From an uncultured Methanobacterium sp. (GTDB lineage Archaea; Methanobacteriota; Methanobacteria; Methanobacteriales; Methanobacteriaceae), in NCBI RefSeq assembly GCF_963665055.1, contig NZ_OY762015.1:806001-870000 (forward strand): 64,000 bases of DNA, given 5' to 3'. The notes below the pieces were generated by a model. The model made no database searches and had not been told where the DNA came from. It saw nothing but the letters and a program-made list of their open reading frames with translations. The position numbers and the translations under genes are program-made. Shown here piece after piece: positions 27,811 to 36,909 of this stretch. The first letter of the stretch is position 1, and each line of letters opens with the position of its first letter.

Positions 27811-29523
27811 TTGGATCCAACTATTAGATTGGCGGCAAGTGCATTACCGGGAGAAAAAAAATACATCTTATTTGCAGGTGCAGGAGTATCAAAAGATGCT
27901 GGAGTTCCTACATCTTGGGAATTAATGCTTAAAACTGCAGGATTGCTTTATGCTGCAGAAGGTAATACTGATATCGATAATTTTAACTTAGAAGAGTGGT
28001 TTATTAAAAGTAAATACTCTAAAATGAAATATTCAGAATTAATAGGCCAAATTTATCCAACTTATCCGGAACAACAAAATTTTCTTAAGAAATATTTGGA
28101 AAACCATGAGATCGGAGATTCACATAGATCTATTGCTGAATTAGCACGACTTGGGATAATTCGATGCATTATAACCACTAACTTTGATCATTTTATTGAG
28201 AATGCATTATCAGAAAAAGGGCTTGAAACCCAAGTAATTTCTACAGAACAAGATCTTAAGGATTCAGAACCTTTAATACATTGTAAAACCATTCGTATTT
28301 ACAAACCTAATGGAACTTTAGGTAAAGGTGCTATAAGAAATACTCCTAAAGATTTAGAAGATTTATCTCCTTTAATGAAAGATGAATTAGTTAAAATTAT
28401 GAGTGAACATGGTTTAATATCTTTAGGATATTCGGGTAGTGATCCAAATATTCAAAAAGTCTTTGAAAAAGCAACATTTACTCATTATCCCCTTTTTTGG
28501 GTTGATCCTAACCTTCCAGATCCCGAAATGGAACGCATTTTAAAATTAAAGAATTACTCATATATACAATGCACAGGCGCACATCAGTTTATTACAGATT
28601 ATCTAATGATTTTAAACACTATAAAAAATTTAGATCCTAATATTTTATCCGGACCTACAATAATTGACCTAAAAAATGCTTTTTCATCAAATAACTCTCC
28701 AAAATCACCATTGTACCTTGATTTTCTTGAAAATAAACTCATTGAATTAAAAAAAGGATTGCCTGACTTCGATTCTTTTGCGAATTACGACGATGCAATT
28801 GTTGAACAAATAAATAACGGCAAGTTTATTTCTTATAATTTTTTAGAATCAGTTTTATTAGCATGTAAATATGGTGACAAAGAGTCTATCCAAACAATAT
28901 ACAAATTTTTCGGGAAATTTATGAACTTATATGAAAACCAAAATTCAGATGGATATAGTTTTTTAATCTATGAATTTTTTGTATCATTCTTTGCGGGATT
29001 AATTAAGTATAATCAATGGGATTTAATAGATGAATTACTGAGTTCAGACCTTTTTGTTGAACAACACTACGATAAATATGTACCATTTATTGAAATAAGT
29101 AGATATTCACGTGTATTGGATGAAATTAGGAATAGCAGACTTAAAAGTAATAGAGTTAGTATAACTGCGGACATAATACATGAAAGATTTACTGAAACTG
29201 AATTAACCAATTTGATTACTCATAAAGAGTTTATGGAAGCAGATTACTTCTTGTTTATGAGAAGTGTTTGTCAAGAACTTGAATATTCTTGGAACCCTCA
29301 GAGCTGCCTTTACTTAAATAAAACACCAAGTTATATAGAAATGGCAATAAGTAATGAATTTTTAGAAAAATTAAGCAAAGCAGCAGGTTTTCATCATTCT
29401 AATGATTTTATAATGCAGCTTGCTAGAAAGCATGGTGAATTTAGGGATTATTTTAGGGATGCTCCTTTTAAACGAAATCCTTTAACTTCCTTTAATTTTG
29501 AAAAGTTAGGTTCTAGGAACTAA
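27811..29523 (+). CDS. SIR2-domain protein
   Basis: Protein of 570 residues with an N-terminal SIR2 domain (about 15-275): NAD-binding loop GAGVS (23-27), TTNFD (122-126), and the C-terminal loop GYSGSDPN (206-213). The position of the catalytic His, normally in an HG motif, reads KPNG (165-168), so the His appears to be Asn167. The remaining 295 residues are helical and unrecognised. SIR2 domains of defence systems (Thoeris ThsA, DSR, SIR2-HerA) deplete NAD. The TTG start has GAGGT upstream. It follows the helical protein by 274 bases and precedes the HEPN gene by 31 bases. Confidence 0.85.
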   Translation: MDPTIRLAASALPGEKKYILFAGAGVSKDAGVPTSWELMLKTAGLLYAAEGNTDIDNFNLEEWFIKSKYSKMKYSELIGQIYPTYPEQQNFLKKYLENHEIGDSHRSIAELARLGIIRCIITTNFDHFIENALSEKGLETQVISTEQDLKDSEPLIHCKTIRIYKPNGTLGKGAIRNTPKDLEDLSPLMKDELVKIMSEHGLISLGYSGSDPNIQKVFEKATFTHYPLFWVDPNLPDPEMERILKLKNYSYIQCTGAHQFITDYLMILNTIKNLDPNILSGPTIIDLKNAFSSNNSPKSPLYLDFLENKLIELKKGLPDFDSFANYDDAIVEQINNGKFISYNFLESVLLACKYGDKESIQTIYKFFGKFMNLYENQNSDGYSFLIYEFFVSFFAGLIKYNQWDLIDELLSSDLFVEQHYDKYVPFIEISRYSRVLDEIRNSRLKSNRVSITADIIHERFTETELTNLITHKEFMEADYFLFMRSVCQELEYSWNPQSCLYLNKTPSYIEMAISNEFLEKLSKAAGFHHSNDFIMQLARKHGEFRDYFRDAPFKRNPLTSFNFEKLGSRN

Positions 29524-29554
29524 TCTTTTAAAATAGATTTAACAAGGTGAAAAC

Positions 29555-30820
29555 ATGACTTTAAAATTGCCAATTCTCCATAAATATACAGGTCGACCAA
29601 TTTATGCAGAGGAAATTGAAAATAGTGAAGTCATTTTTGCGGCTACCCCTACATCAGATCAAATTAATTTACACAAAACAAACCAGGAAGAATTGGCTAA
29701 ACGATTTATAACATTTACCGGAACACTCATTGGTTCTACAAAAGAATATGATTATGATGTAACGGAGTTTAAGCGTTTGTACCGTTTTGAAGAAAAATCG
29801 GTTCAAATAATAAGGGAGATGGAAGTAGATTGGGAAAAAGAAATGGAGATTTTTATCAAAGAGTATTGGGAAAAGCGATATTATGAAGGTACAAAAGTTG
29901 ATTCTTTTTTTGAATACTTTCGAATTAAATATATTGAAGATTTTCAACTTAACCCCTTGGATGAAATCAAAATTAATAAGGAACTCCTGAAACGCATTAA
30001 AAATGAGTTTAAAGATAAATTTTATAAAATTCATAAAGGAACACCATATTTTTTTATTGGATGGAATTCATTTCTAATTAAAAGTTACGAATCTGCAATT
30101 TTTTATCTAGATGCAGCTATAGCAGAAGACAAAAGAAATCATGGAAAACAAAACACACTAAAGTCCGGTGCTGCATTATTTTTTAACCTAAATAGTAAGT
30201 ATGATGAACCTTTTCAAAGATATAATTCTTCAACTTTAGAAGACATAATAAAGCCTGAATTGGATCGTTTTAATCAGATAGGCTCTAATCAATTAAGTAT
30301 TGAAGATTTTAAAAATTTCGTTGAAGAAATGATTTTTGAAAAATATACATCAACAATAACCACATTATACACATTTATCTTAGAAAAAGAAAGCATTATT
30401 GAAATGATACAATTAAGGAGTATTAATGGAGGAACAATAGAACCCATGGTACTCCATTTATTTAAGGGAGCAGTAATCTTTGAAACATTATTAAAAAAAT
30501 ATCATTTTAATGATCTATCCAAAAAATATGGTTCCAAAAATGTGAATAACATGGGTGGAATTTTACAAAAATTAGAAATAAAATCTTTTTATAACTTTAA
30601 TTTAAGATTTTGCAGTGAAACATCACTTAAAAATATCTTTAAATATGCTAAGGACAATGATAATGAAAGTATAGAAACAGCTTTCCATTCAATTTGTAGA
30701 ATTAGGAATACTACGGGCCATAAATTAACTTGGGAAGAAAATTTTAGTGTTAGTAATTATGAACTAATATTTAAACAAATTATAAATGGCATTTTTTACC
30801 TTATTGAAAGAAATAAATAA
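29555..30820 (+). CDS. HEPN-motif protein of the SIR2 module
   Basis: Protein of 421 residues, family not recognised overall. Near the C-terminus it carries RNTTGH (384-389), which has the R-x4-H form of HEPN ribonucleases, between helices that fit that fold. The N-terminal 260 residues are charged and mostly helical with a small beta region at the start. The AAGGTG RBS and the 31-base gap after the SIR2 gene indicate co-expression. A toxic RNase acting with the SIR2 NADase, or a partner that controls it, would fit the context; this is inference. Confidence 0.68.
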   Translation: MTLKLPILHKYTGRPIYAEEIENSEVIFAATPTSDQINLHKTNQEELAKRFITFTGTLIGSTKEYDYDVTEFKRLYRFEEKSVQIIREMEVDWEKEMEIFIKEYWEKRYYEGTKVDSFFEYFRIKYIEDFQLNPLDEIKINKELLKRIKNEFKDKFYKIHKGTPYFFIGWNSFLIKSYESAIFYLDAAIAEDKRNHGKQNTLKSGAALFFNLNSKYDEPFQRYNSSTLEDIIKPELDRFNQIGSNQLSIEDFKNFVEEMIFEKYTSTITTLYTFILEKESIIEMIQLRSINGGTIEPMVLHLFKGAVIFETLLKKYHFNDLSKKYGSKNVNNMGGILQKLEIKSFYNFNLRFCSETSLKNIFKYAKDNDNESIETAFHSICRIRNTTGHKLTWEENFSVSNYELIFKQIINGIFYLIERNK

Positions 30821-30905
30821 TTAAAGTAGGGAAAATGAGAAGTTGATCCCAAAAGCAAAAACATCCTTATAATTATATTGTTTTAGCCACTTTTAAGATA
30901 ACATA

Positions 30906-31961
<1,056 letters not shown>

Positions 31962-32006
31962 AGAGTTTTACCTATTTGTTCCATTTTAATGACACGTTTC
32001 TTTTAT

Positions 32007-32258
32007 TTAGACGTAAGCTATGAGAGTAGCATCAAATGGTATACCAATATTATCATGGATTTCAATGCTTGTTTCCACCACATCACCAGATAGTACCTGA
32101 ATAATATCCTCCCTTCTGAATTGGTACAAAATTGCTGGCAAAACTTCATAAATCAAGTGAACTACTCCTTCTTCCATGCCTTTAACTTTTAAGGGATGAT
32201 CCAAGACGAATTTTAAAACCATTTCATCAGTTAACAAGAGTTTTCCACTCAATTTCAT
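32007..32258 (-). CDS. Small hypothetical protein
   Basis: Protein of 83 residues from ATG 32258, chosen because GGAGGTGA lies six bases upstream; the open frame extends further but would overlap the previous gene by 52 bases. The sequence (MKLSGKLLLTDEMVLKFVLD and onward) is soluble and beta/alpha mixed, and I do not recognise it. It follows the 209-residue membrane protein by five bases, so it is part of that operon. Confidence 0.6.
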   Translation of the reverse strand: MKLSGKLLLTDEMVLKFVLDHPLKVKGMEEGVVHLIYEVLPAILYQFRREDIIQVLSGDVVETSIEIHDNIGIPFDATLIAYV

Positions 32259-32263
32259 AAACT

Positions 32264-32893
32264 TCACCTCCAGAGAATGTAAAGCAGCGTCCTGGTTAGT
32301 AGTAAAGTAAACCATATTGAGCTCAGGAGAGCGTAGGATGATACCATACTTATTTTCAGGAAACTAACGAAGACCAGGACCCCACAAATTAGGAGGAAGG
32401 GGATGGTTATGTCCATTTCACGGGTGGGGCGCTGTTCTTCCATTTTGGATTTGTTAATCACCTCAAATGTTTTATAAAAACCATAGGCTTCTTTCCGGAA
32501 TTTTCCAGAAAGGTTGCCCAGGAAAACAATACGTTCATGTCTTGATACATCGTGCCAGAACCGTGCAGTGGAGGGTGTCAGGTGTTCGAAGTGGTTGAAG
32601 ACAATGACAACCTTTATTCCCGAGGCCTTCCTAAAAAGCATCTGTTTCAGGTCATCAGTTGTCTTCCTAGTTAATTCCGCCTCCTTGGGCACCTTCCGGT
32701 TACGGTGGGTCTGGATTGCAATGATTAAATTCATTAATCTGGACTTCACTGGTGCTAGTTCATCCAGATACACGGTTAAATATCTATCACTCACCTCCGG
32801 TAATAATGATGAAACATTCTTTTTCCATAGGAGACTATTTTTTCCCTTTTTGATATTCTGGAAAATTTCAGGCAGGATATCCTTTTTCTTCAT
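32264..32893 (-). CDS. Hypothetical protein with C-terminal membrane hairpin
   Basis: Protein of 209 residues; ATG 32893 is preferred because GAGG lies six bases before it. A soluble basic region (1-155) has strands such as KVVIVFNHFEHLTP, followed by two hydrophobic helices (about 163-182 and 186-205) separated by a short turn. The family is not recognised. It lies between the Holliday-junction-resolvase-like gene and a small gene on the same strand. Confidence 0.65.
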   Translation of the reverse strand: MKKKDILPEIFQNIKKGKNSLLWKKNVSSLLPEVSDRYLTVYLDELAPVKSRLMNLIIAIQTHRNRKVPKEAELTRKTTDDLKQMLFRKASGIKVVIVFNHFEHLTPSTARFWHDVSRHERIVFLGNLSGKFRKEAYGFYKTFEVINKSKMEEQRPTREMDITIPFLLICGVLVFVSFLKISMVSSYALLSSIWFTLLLTRTLLYILWR

Positions 32894-32912
32894 CCTGGAC
32901 CTCAACTAAGTT

Positions 32913-33335
32913 CTAAATGAGTCGTTGTTGAAGCTCATTAGATACCAGTTTCTTTACATTGAATCCCTTTAAAGCGGCTGTTTCATAGTTAATAGAAAAT
33001 GTTTCTTCATGTATTTTGAGGGCGGATAAATTACAGAATAACCATCCTACATGCTGGTCTATGAATTTGAGTGCAAGCCATGGGTCTGCTTTGAGATCAC
33101 CTGCAAACTTTTTCAGTATCCAGATCTTTCGTTTTTCAATGTGTATATCGGAGTCCCTGCTGGTTTCGATCTGGAAGATCAGGATTGATTCACCATCACC
33201 AGCCAGGACATCTGGTAAGGGTGATGATGTTGGAATTAATCGGCATACTGTGAATCCATTGCGGTCTAGTACCCGGACTAACCTGTTTTCATAGGACATA
33301 TCCACCCTTTTTATCTCACCAATTGTTGAACTCAT
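32913..33335 (-). CDS. Hjc-like Holliday junction resolvase homologue, altered active site
   Basis: Protein of 140 residues resembling archaeal Hjc. The N-terminal SYENRLVRVLDRNGF matches the first helix with the catalytic Glu (Glu16). PLPDVLAG carries the Asp (Asp42), and PWLALKFIDQHVGWLF matches the last strands. The E-x-K motif of active Hjc (EVK) reads Q55-I-E57 here, so two catalytic positions differ. It may bind junctions or DNA without cutting. ATG 33335 forms an ATGA overlap with the end of the transglutaminase-like gene and has GGAGG upstream. Confidence 0.75.
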   Translation of the reverse strand: MSSTIGEIKRVDMSYENRLVRVLDRNGFTVCRLIPTSSPLPDVLAGDGESILIFQIETSRDSDIHIEKRKIWILKKFAGDLKADPWLALKFIDQHVGWLFCNLSALKIHEETFSINYETAALKGFNVKKLVSNELQQRLI

Positions 33336-33943
33336 CCGTAAACCTCCAGCACCTGAGTTGGGTGACCGCACTGGTAGTTGTAGGGTTTGCAGTTGTATTT
33401 CTTGGTGACCATACTGGGATCGAAGGTGGTCCATGATCCATCCTCCAGTTGCACTTCAAGCCAGCGGTGATTGTTGGCCTGGCTGGTGGTGCCCTGGATA
33501 AGTCGAACTTTGTAACCATTTTTAACCAGAATATGGAGTGCAAAATCTGAGAGACCCCAGCAGTCCCCGTAGCCAGTGGCAATAACACCAGTGTATGTGG
33601 TGGATGCCCCTATCTTGTGGTTGAAGTTCTGTTGTATGTAAGATGCAAGAGTTTCCAATCCTTCACTGCCATGGAGACCTTTGAGATCCTGGAAGTCAAC
33701 TTTGTTAGTATATAACTTGCTATTAGAGTCCGTTGTGTCAATGATCATTGATTGGGAAGAAACAGTAATTGTCGGGGGTATTGTGTAATCATCGATCATG
33801 ATCTCACCTGGTGCTAGGTGAAAATCTGCTGTTTCAGGATCAGGTTGTTCTTCAGGTAAGTCCTCTGTGGCTGATAGGGGGTTGATGAAAGTGATAACCA
33901 AAAAACAGCAAATAACGATAAATACAGCTTTTTTAATCATCAT
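33332..33943 (-). CDS. Secreted transglutaminase-like cysteine protease
   Basis: Protein of 203 residues with a signal peptide (hydrophobic residues about 8-22). Its transglutaminase-like domain has Cys128 (GYGDCWGLSDFA), His159 (NNHRWLEV) and Asp175 (TTFDPS), the papain-like triad in the right order. Methanobacteriales use related folds as pseudomurein endoisopeptidases (PeiW/PeiP), but no pseudomurein-binding repeat is present, so cell-wall peptide cleavage or cross-linking is only likely. ATG 33943 follows AGGTG by five bases. It overlaps the Hjc-like gene, an odd pairing for an exported protein. Confidence 0.85.
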   Translation of the reverse strand: MMIKKAVFIVICCFLVITFINPLSATEDLPEEQPDPETADFHLAPGEIMIDDYTIPPTITVSSQSMIIDTTDSNSKLYTNKVDFQDLKGLHGSEGLETLASYIQQNFNHKIGASTTYTGVIATGYGDCWGLSDFALHILVKNGYKVRLIQGTTSQANNHRWLEVQLEDGSWTTFDPSMVTKKYNCKPYNYQCGHPTQVLEVYG

Positions 33944-34000
33944 TAACACACCTTTAAAAAAATAAAGGTAACGGTTACCAGAGCAACTTCGATTCCTTGT

Positions 34001-34576
34001 TTAAGTGCTATCATTTTCATCTTCATATTCATTATCAGGGTTTTCAGGTTCTATGGGGTCTTCAAATGGATCCCATTCTCCTTCATTATAATACCCCTCA
34101 TCGTTTTCTGTGAGATTGTTACCTGTAGATGTGGTGTTATTAGGGATTACTACTGTTCCTGGTTGAGGTTCCGGTTTGGATGTTGTATCATGGTTTATTT
34201 GGGGTTGAGCTGGTGGAATGGCAGGGTTATTAGTGGTGGTAAGTTGAACATCATAAACAGGGTCTGCTGTCACTGTTGTGGGAGTGTATCCATAGAGTTT
34301 TTTAAGATAGGCCCCGCTTAGTTCTGTTACTCCATCCTCACTTTCAGTTGTATCTCCATCACTGGTAACAACTTGCTGGGTGATATTTTCGTTTTCTAGA
34401 GTTTTTTGGATTTCTTCATCACTCATCCCCTCTTGCTGGCCAGATAAACCTGTTTGGGGATTAGGATGGTTGGTGAAGGTTGCAAATGCTACTCCTCCTG
34501 CAATCAACACTATACAAATCATGATCAGGGGAATAGAAGGTATACCTCCAATTTTATCTGGTAAATTCAGATTCAT
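34001..34576 (-). CDS. Membrane-anchored low-complexity surface protein
   Basis: Protein of 191 residues with an N-terminal anchor helix (about 13-30, PLIMICIVLIAGGVAFATF). It is followed by a Thr/Asn/Glu/Pro-rich region that would extend outside the cell and ends in a highly acidic tail. No catalytic domain is seen. GGAGG precedes the ATG by seven bases. Its neighbours on the same strand are exported proteins, so it belongs to the envelope cluster. Confidence 0.7.
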   Translation of the reverse strand: MNLNLPDKIGGIPSIPLIMICIVLIAGGVAFATFTNHPNPQTGLSGQQEGMSDEEIQKTLENENITQQVVTSDGDTTESEDGVTELSGAYLKKLYGYTPTTVTADPVYDVQLTTTNNPAIPPAQPQINHDTTSKPEPQPGTVVIPNNTTSTGNNLTENDEGYYNEGEWDPFEDPIEPENPDNEYEDENDST

Positions 34577-34683
34577 TGTTTTTCCTCCTTCAAAAGTTTT
34601 TTTGGAGTCTTAAAGTTGCCATTGGAAAAAAATAAAATTTAGGAAAAGTATTTTGTTTGGTAGGGATCATTCATGGTAGTTTT

Positions 34684-35502
34684 TTAGTAGAAATATTTCT
34701 GGTTGTTGGTCTCTGACAGTTCGCTGATCTTAAAGTAAGGGTCTACGATTACGTATCCTTTCGTGAATTCACCATTGATTGTAACGTTTTTAGCGTTTCC
34801 TGCCGGTACGGTACCTGCATTGACATGTATGGTTCTGTATGTTCCATCACTTTTCTTTGCAACGAATTTCACCAGCACGTTACTGGTGTCTGATAGTCCA
34901 ATGTTTTCTATGGTGGCTACTGTAAGATTGGATTGTTTGTCAATGGATCTTATCCGTAAATCAGGGAGCATGAATGCTTCATAGGCCTGGACTCCTGTAC
35001 TGGTTCCTGTTAAGTAGTAACCTCCAAATACATTGGGATCGCAGTTTGTGGGGGTATCTGCAATTCCAGTCGCGTTCTGCCCAGTTTCACGTTCCAAAAC
35101 CACAGCTTTGGCATCATTGGAAACTATGATATAAGAACCTTTGACAAAGATGTACTTGGGATTCTGGACAGGTCCAAGGGGGTCATTGACAGCCCATTGG
35201 ATGGTTCCATCTGTTTTGTTCAATGCTTTGGCGTTGTTTCCTTCACCTGTGAAGAGATATTTACCTGATTTGAGTGCTTTTCCACCGTTGTTGACTGTTA
35301 CATCAGCACTCCATATCTGGTTACCACTGGGGTTGATCTCTTTTACACTGGAAGCGGTGGTGACAATTATGTTTTGTCCATCTCCAACCATGTAGCTGGG
35401 TTGTCCTGTGTTGGAAGTCCAGCTCTGTTCCCAGGCTGCGGTTACTCCCATGGTGGCTATAACAATGCAGAGTGCTAAGATAGCGTGTCTTTTGTTGAGC
35501 AA
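34684..35502 (-). CDS. Secreted PQQ-like beta-propeller/CARDB protein
   Basis: Protein of 272 residues with a signal peptide (about 1-22, ending VTAA). Residues 25-160 contain repeats of the PQQ-like propeller type, with Trp-rich blades such as GNQIWSADV and DGTIQWAVND; four short blades suggest a partial propeller. Residues about 180-272 form a CARDB (APHP) Ig-like adhesion domain, opening LPDLRIRSI and ending SELSETNNQKYFY. The TTG start follows GGAGGTG by five bases. It probably sits on the cell surface as the first gene of the minus-strand cluster. Confidence 0.8.
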   Translation of the reverse strand: MLNKRHAILALCIVIATMGVTAAWEQSWTSNTGQPSYMVGDGQNIIVTTASSVKEINPSGNQIWSADVTVNNGGKALKSGKYLFTGEGNNAKALNKTDGTIQWAVNDPLGPVQNPKYIFVKGSYIIVSNDAKAVVLERETGQNATGIADTPTNCDPNVFGGYYLTGTSTGVQAYEAFMLPDLRIRSIDKQSNLTVATIENIGLSDTSNVLVKFVAKKSDGTYRTIHVNAGTVPAGNAKNVTINGEFTKGYVIVDPYFKISELSETNNQKYFY

Positions 35503-35638
35503 CTTTTCACCTCCGATTTGGGTTTAAAAGACATGCTTTCTTAAATTCAACATGCTTAAAAAGGCTTTAATACCAAAGCTATAAATATTACAAATTATAT
35601 AAATAGTAAGAATAGGACAGAAAGGACTATAAGTCTTA

Positions 35639-35836
35639 ATGTCTAAATGTCTTTTTATGAAAAAAGTTGCTAATTATATTATACATCAAATACGTGGCAA
35701 AGGGCCTGTAAGGGTATATGCTCCAAAGGATTGGCTTGAAGCTGAAGATATAGGGCAATATGATACTATAAAGGTTACTTTTGAGGTTGTGGAGAGATAT
35801 AAAGCCAATAAAGAAAATGATAATTCTGAGTTATAG
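35639..35836 (+). CDS. Small protein, possibly DUF2080/AbrB-like
   Basis: Protein of 65 residues (or 59 from ATG 35657). It has a basic N-terminus, then a strand pattern VRVYAPKDWL and IKVTFEVVERY that resembles the swapped-hairpin AbrB or DUF2080 small proteins linked to transposons and toxin-antitoxin pairs. There is no clear RBS. It lies alone, 110 bases before the second SIR2 gene on the same strand, and could regulate it. The family call is tentative. Confidence 0.5.
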   Translation: MSKCLFMKKVANYIIHQIRGKGPVRVYAPKDWLEAEDIGQYDTIKVTFEVVERYKANKENDNSEL

Positions 35837-35949
35837 TTTTGAAATCTTCAATTCTTAATTTTTTGATATAAACGGATGTCATTTGAATCAATCAATTAAT
35901 GTTTCTTAAAGATTAATATGTTCTTTAATGAGAATTAGGTGATGATGTG

Positions 35950-36909
35950 ATGGGGGAAGATTATCTTGCTATTAAAAACCGTGAAGTTTTAAAAAAAACA
36001 TATGATGAAAATAAAAAGAATGTCGCTGTTTTTGTAGGTGCTGGCGGGTCAAACATATTAGGTATTAATATGTGGGATGAAGTTTTAGAAAATATGCGAA
36101 AAAAATTCCAACCTGATATTAATGAAATAGATTTTAAGGAAAAAATTAAGTGTTTGGGGTATGCAAAGACGGCTTCAGAAATTTATCATAGCACAAGCCA
36201 CAGTGAATATATTTCATTTATGAGAGAGGAGTTTCGTCACAAAAGAGCTTATCATTATTCTATTCACATAAAAATTTTAAGTATTTTTAATGTTATTGTA
36301 ACTACAAACTATGACAATACTTTCGAAGAAGCATTGAACGATTTGGAATATTATTTGAAAAGATGTCGATGTAATAATCCCTTAAAATGGGAAATAAATA
36401 AATTAGAAAAGTTTAATCATGATATGCATGAAAAGTCACGGCCCCCGCATTTAGTGTATTTACATTGTAACTTAGAAAATGATGAATTTATTTTTATAGA
36501 AGAGGAATACAAAAAACATTATCCTACTTATTTTGAAGAGGATGGACCTTCTAAATTAGAAAGTTTCTTAGAATATTTACTTGGGACATTTAGCATAATA
36601 TTTATCGGTTTTAGTTTTAATGATGACATATTCACTAAGTTTTATAAGGATACAATTAATAATTTAATAATTAAAAAAGAGGAAAATATTGCATCTGAAA
36701 AAAATTATGAGGAAATTCCCCCAAGCTTTGTTTTCTATAAATTAAAATATCCTTTGGAAGAAGATCCTGATATGAAAAGATTAAAAGATGATTTAAAACT
36801 CAAGGTTATCACCATAGATAACTATTTAGAAATTGAAAAGGAATTACATAAACTTAGAGACATCCCTGAAGTTAAAAAAGATTGGGGAGATGCTGCATTT
36901 GCAAAGTAA
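35950..36909 (+). CDS. SIR2-like NADase-type protein (second module)
   Basis: Protein of 319 residues that is almost entirely a SIR2_2 domain: NAD loop GAGGS (30-34), TTNYD (118-122), catalytic His172 (VYLHCNL) and FIGFSFNDD (218-226). All expected residues are present, in contrast to the SIR2 protein at 27811. ATG 35950 follows AGGTGATG. The stop codon overlaps the start region of the 928-residue helical gene, so the two are translated together. This resembles a DSR-type SIR2 plus long helical protein split into two genes. A role in abortive anti-phage defence is inference. Confidence 0.88.
   Translation: MGEDYLAIKNREVLKKTYDENKKNVAVFVGAGGSNILGINMWDEVLENMRKKFQPDINEIDFKEKIKCLGYAKTASEIYHSTSHSEYISFMREEFRHKRAYHYSIHIKILSIFNVIVTTNYDNTFEEALNDLEYYLKRCRCNNPLKWEINKLEKFNHDMHEKSRPPHLVYLHCNLENDEFIFIEEEYKKHYPTYFEEDGPSKLESFLEYLLGTFSIIFIGFSFNDDIFTKFYKDTINNLIIKKEENIASEKNYEEIPPSFVFYKLKYPLEEDPDMKRLKDDLKLKVITIDNYLEIEKELHKLRDIPEVKKDWGDAAFAK

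Noticed and set aside
33335..33434. Upstream extension of the Hjc-like gene by 33 codons
   Set aside because: It would overlap the transglutaminase coding region, whereas ATG 33335 has a GGAGG RBS and the ATGA overlap typical of coupled genes.
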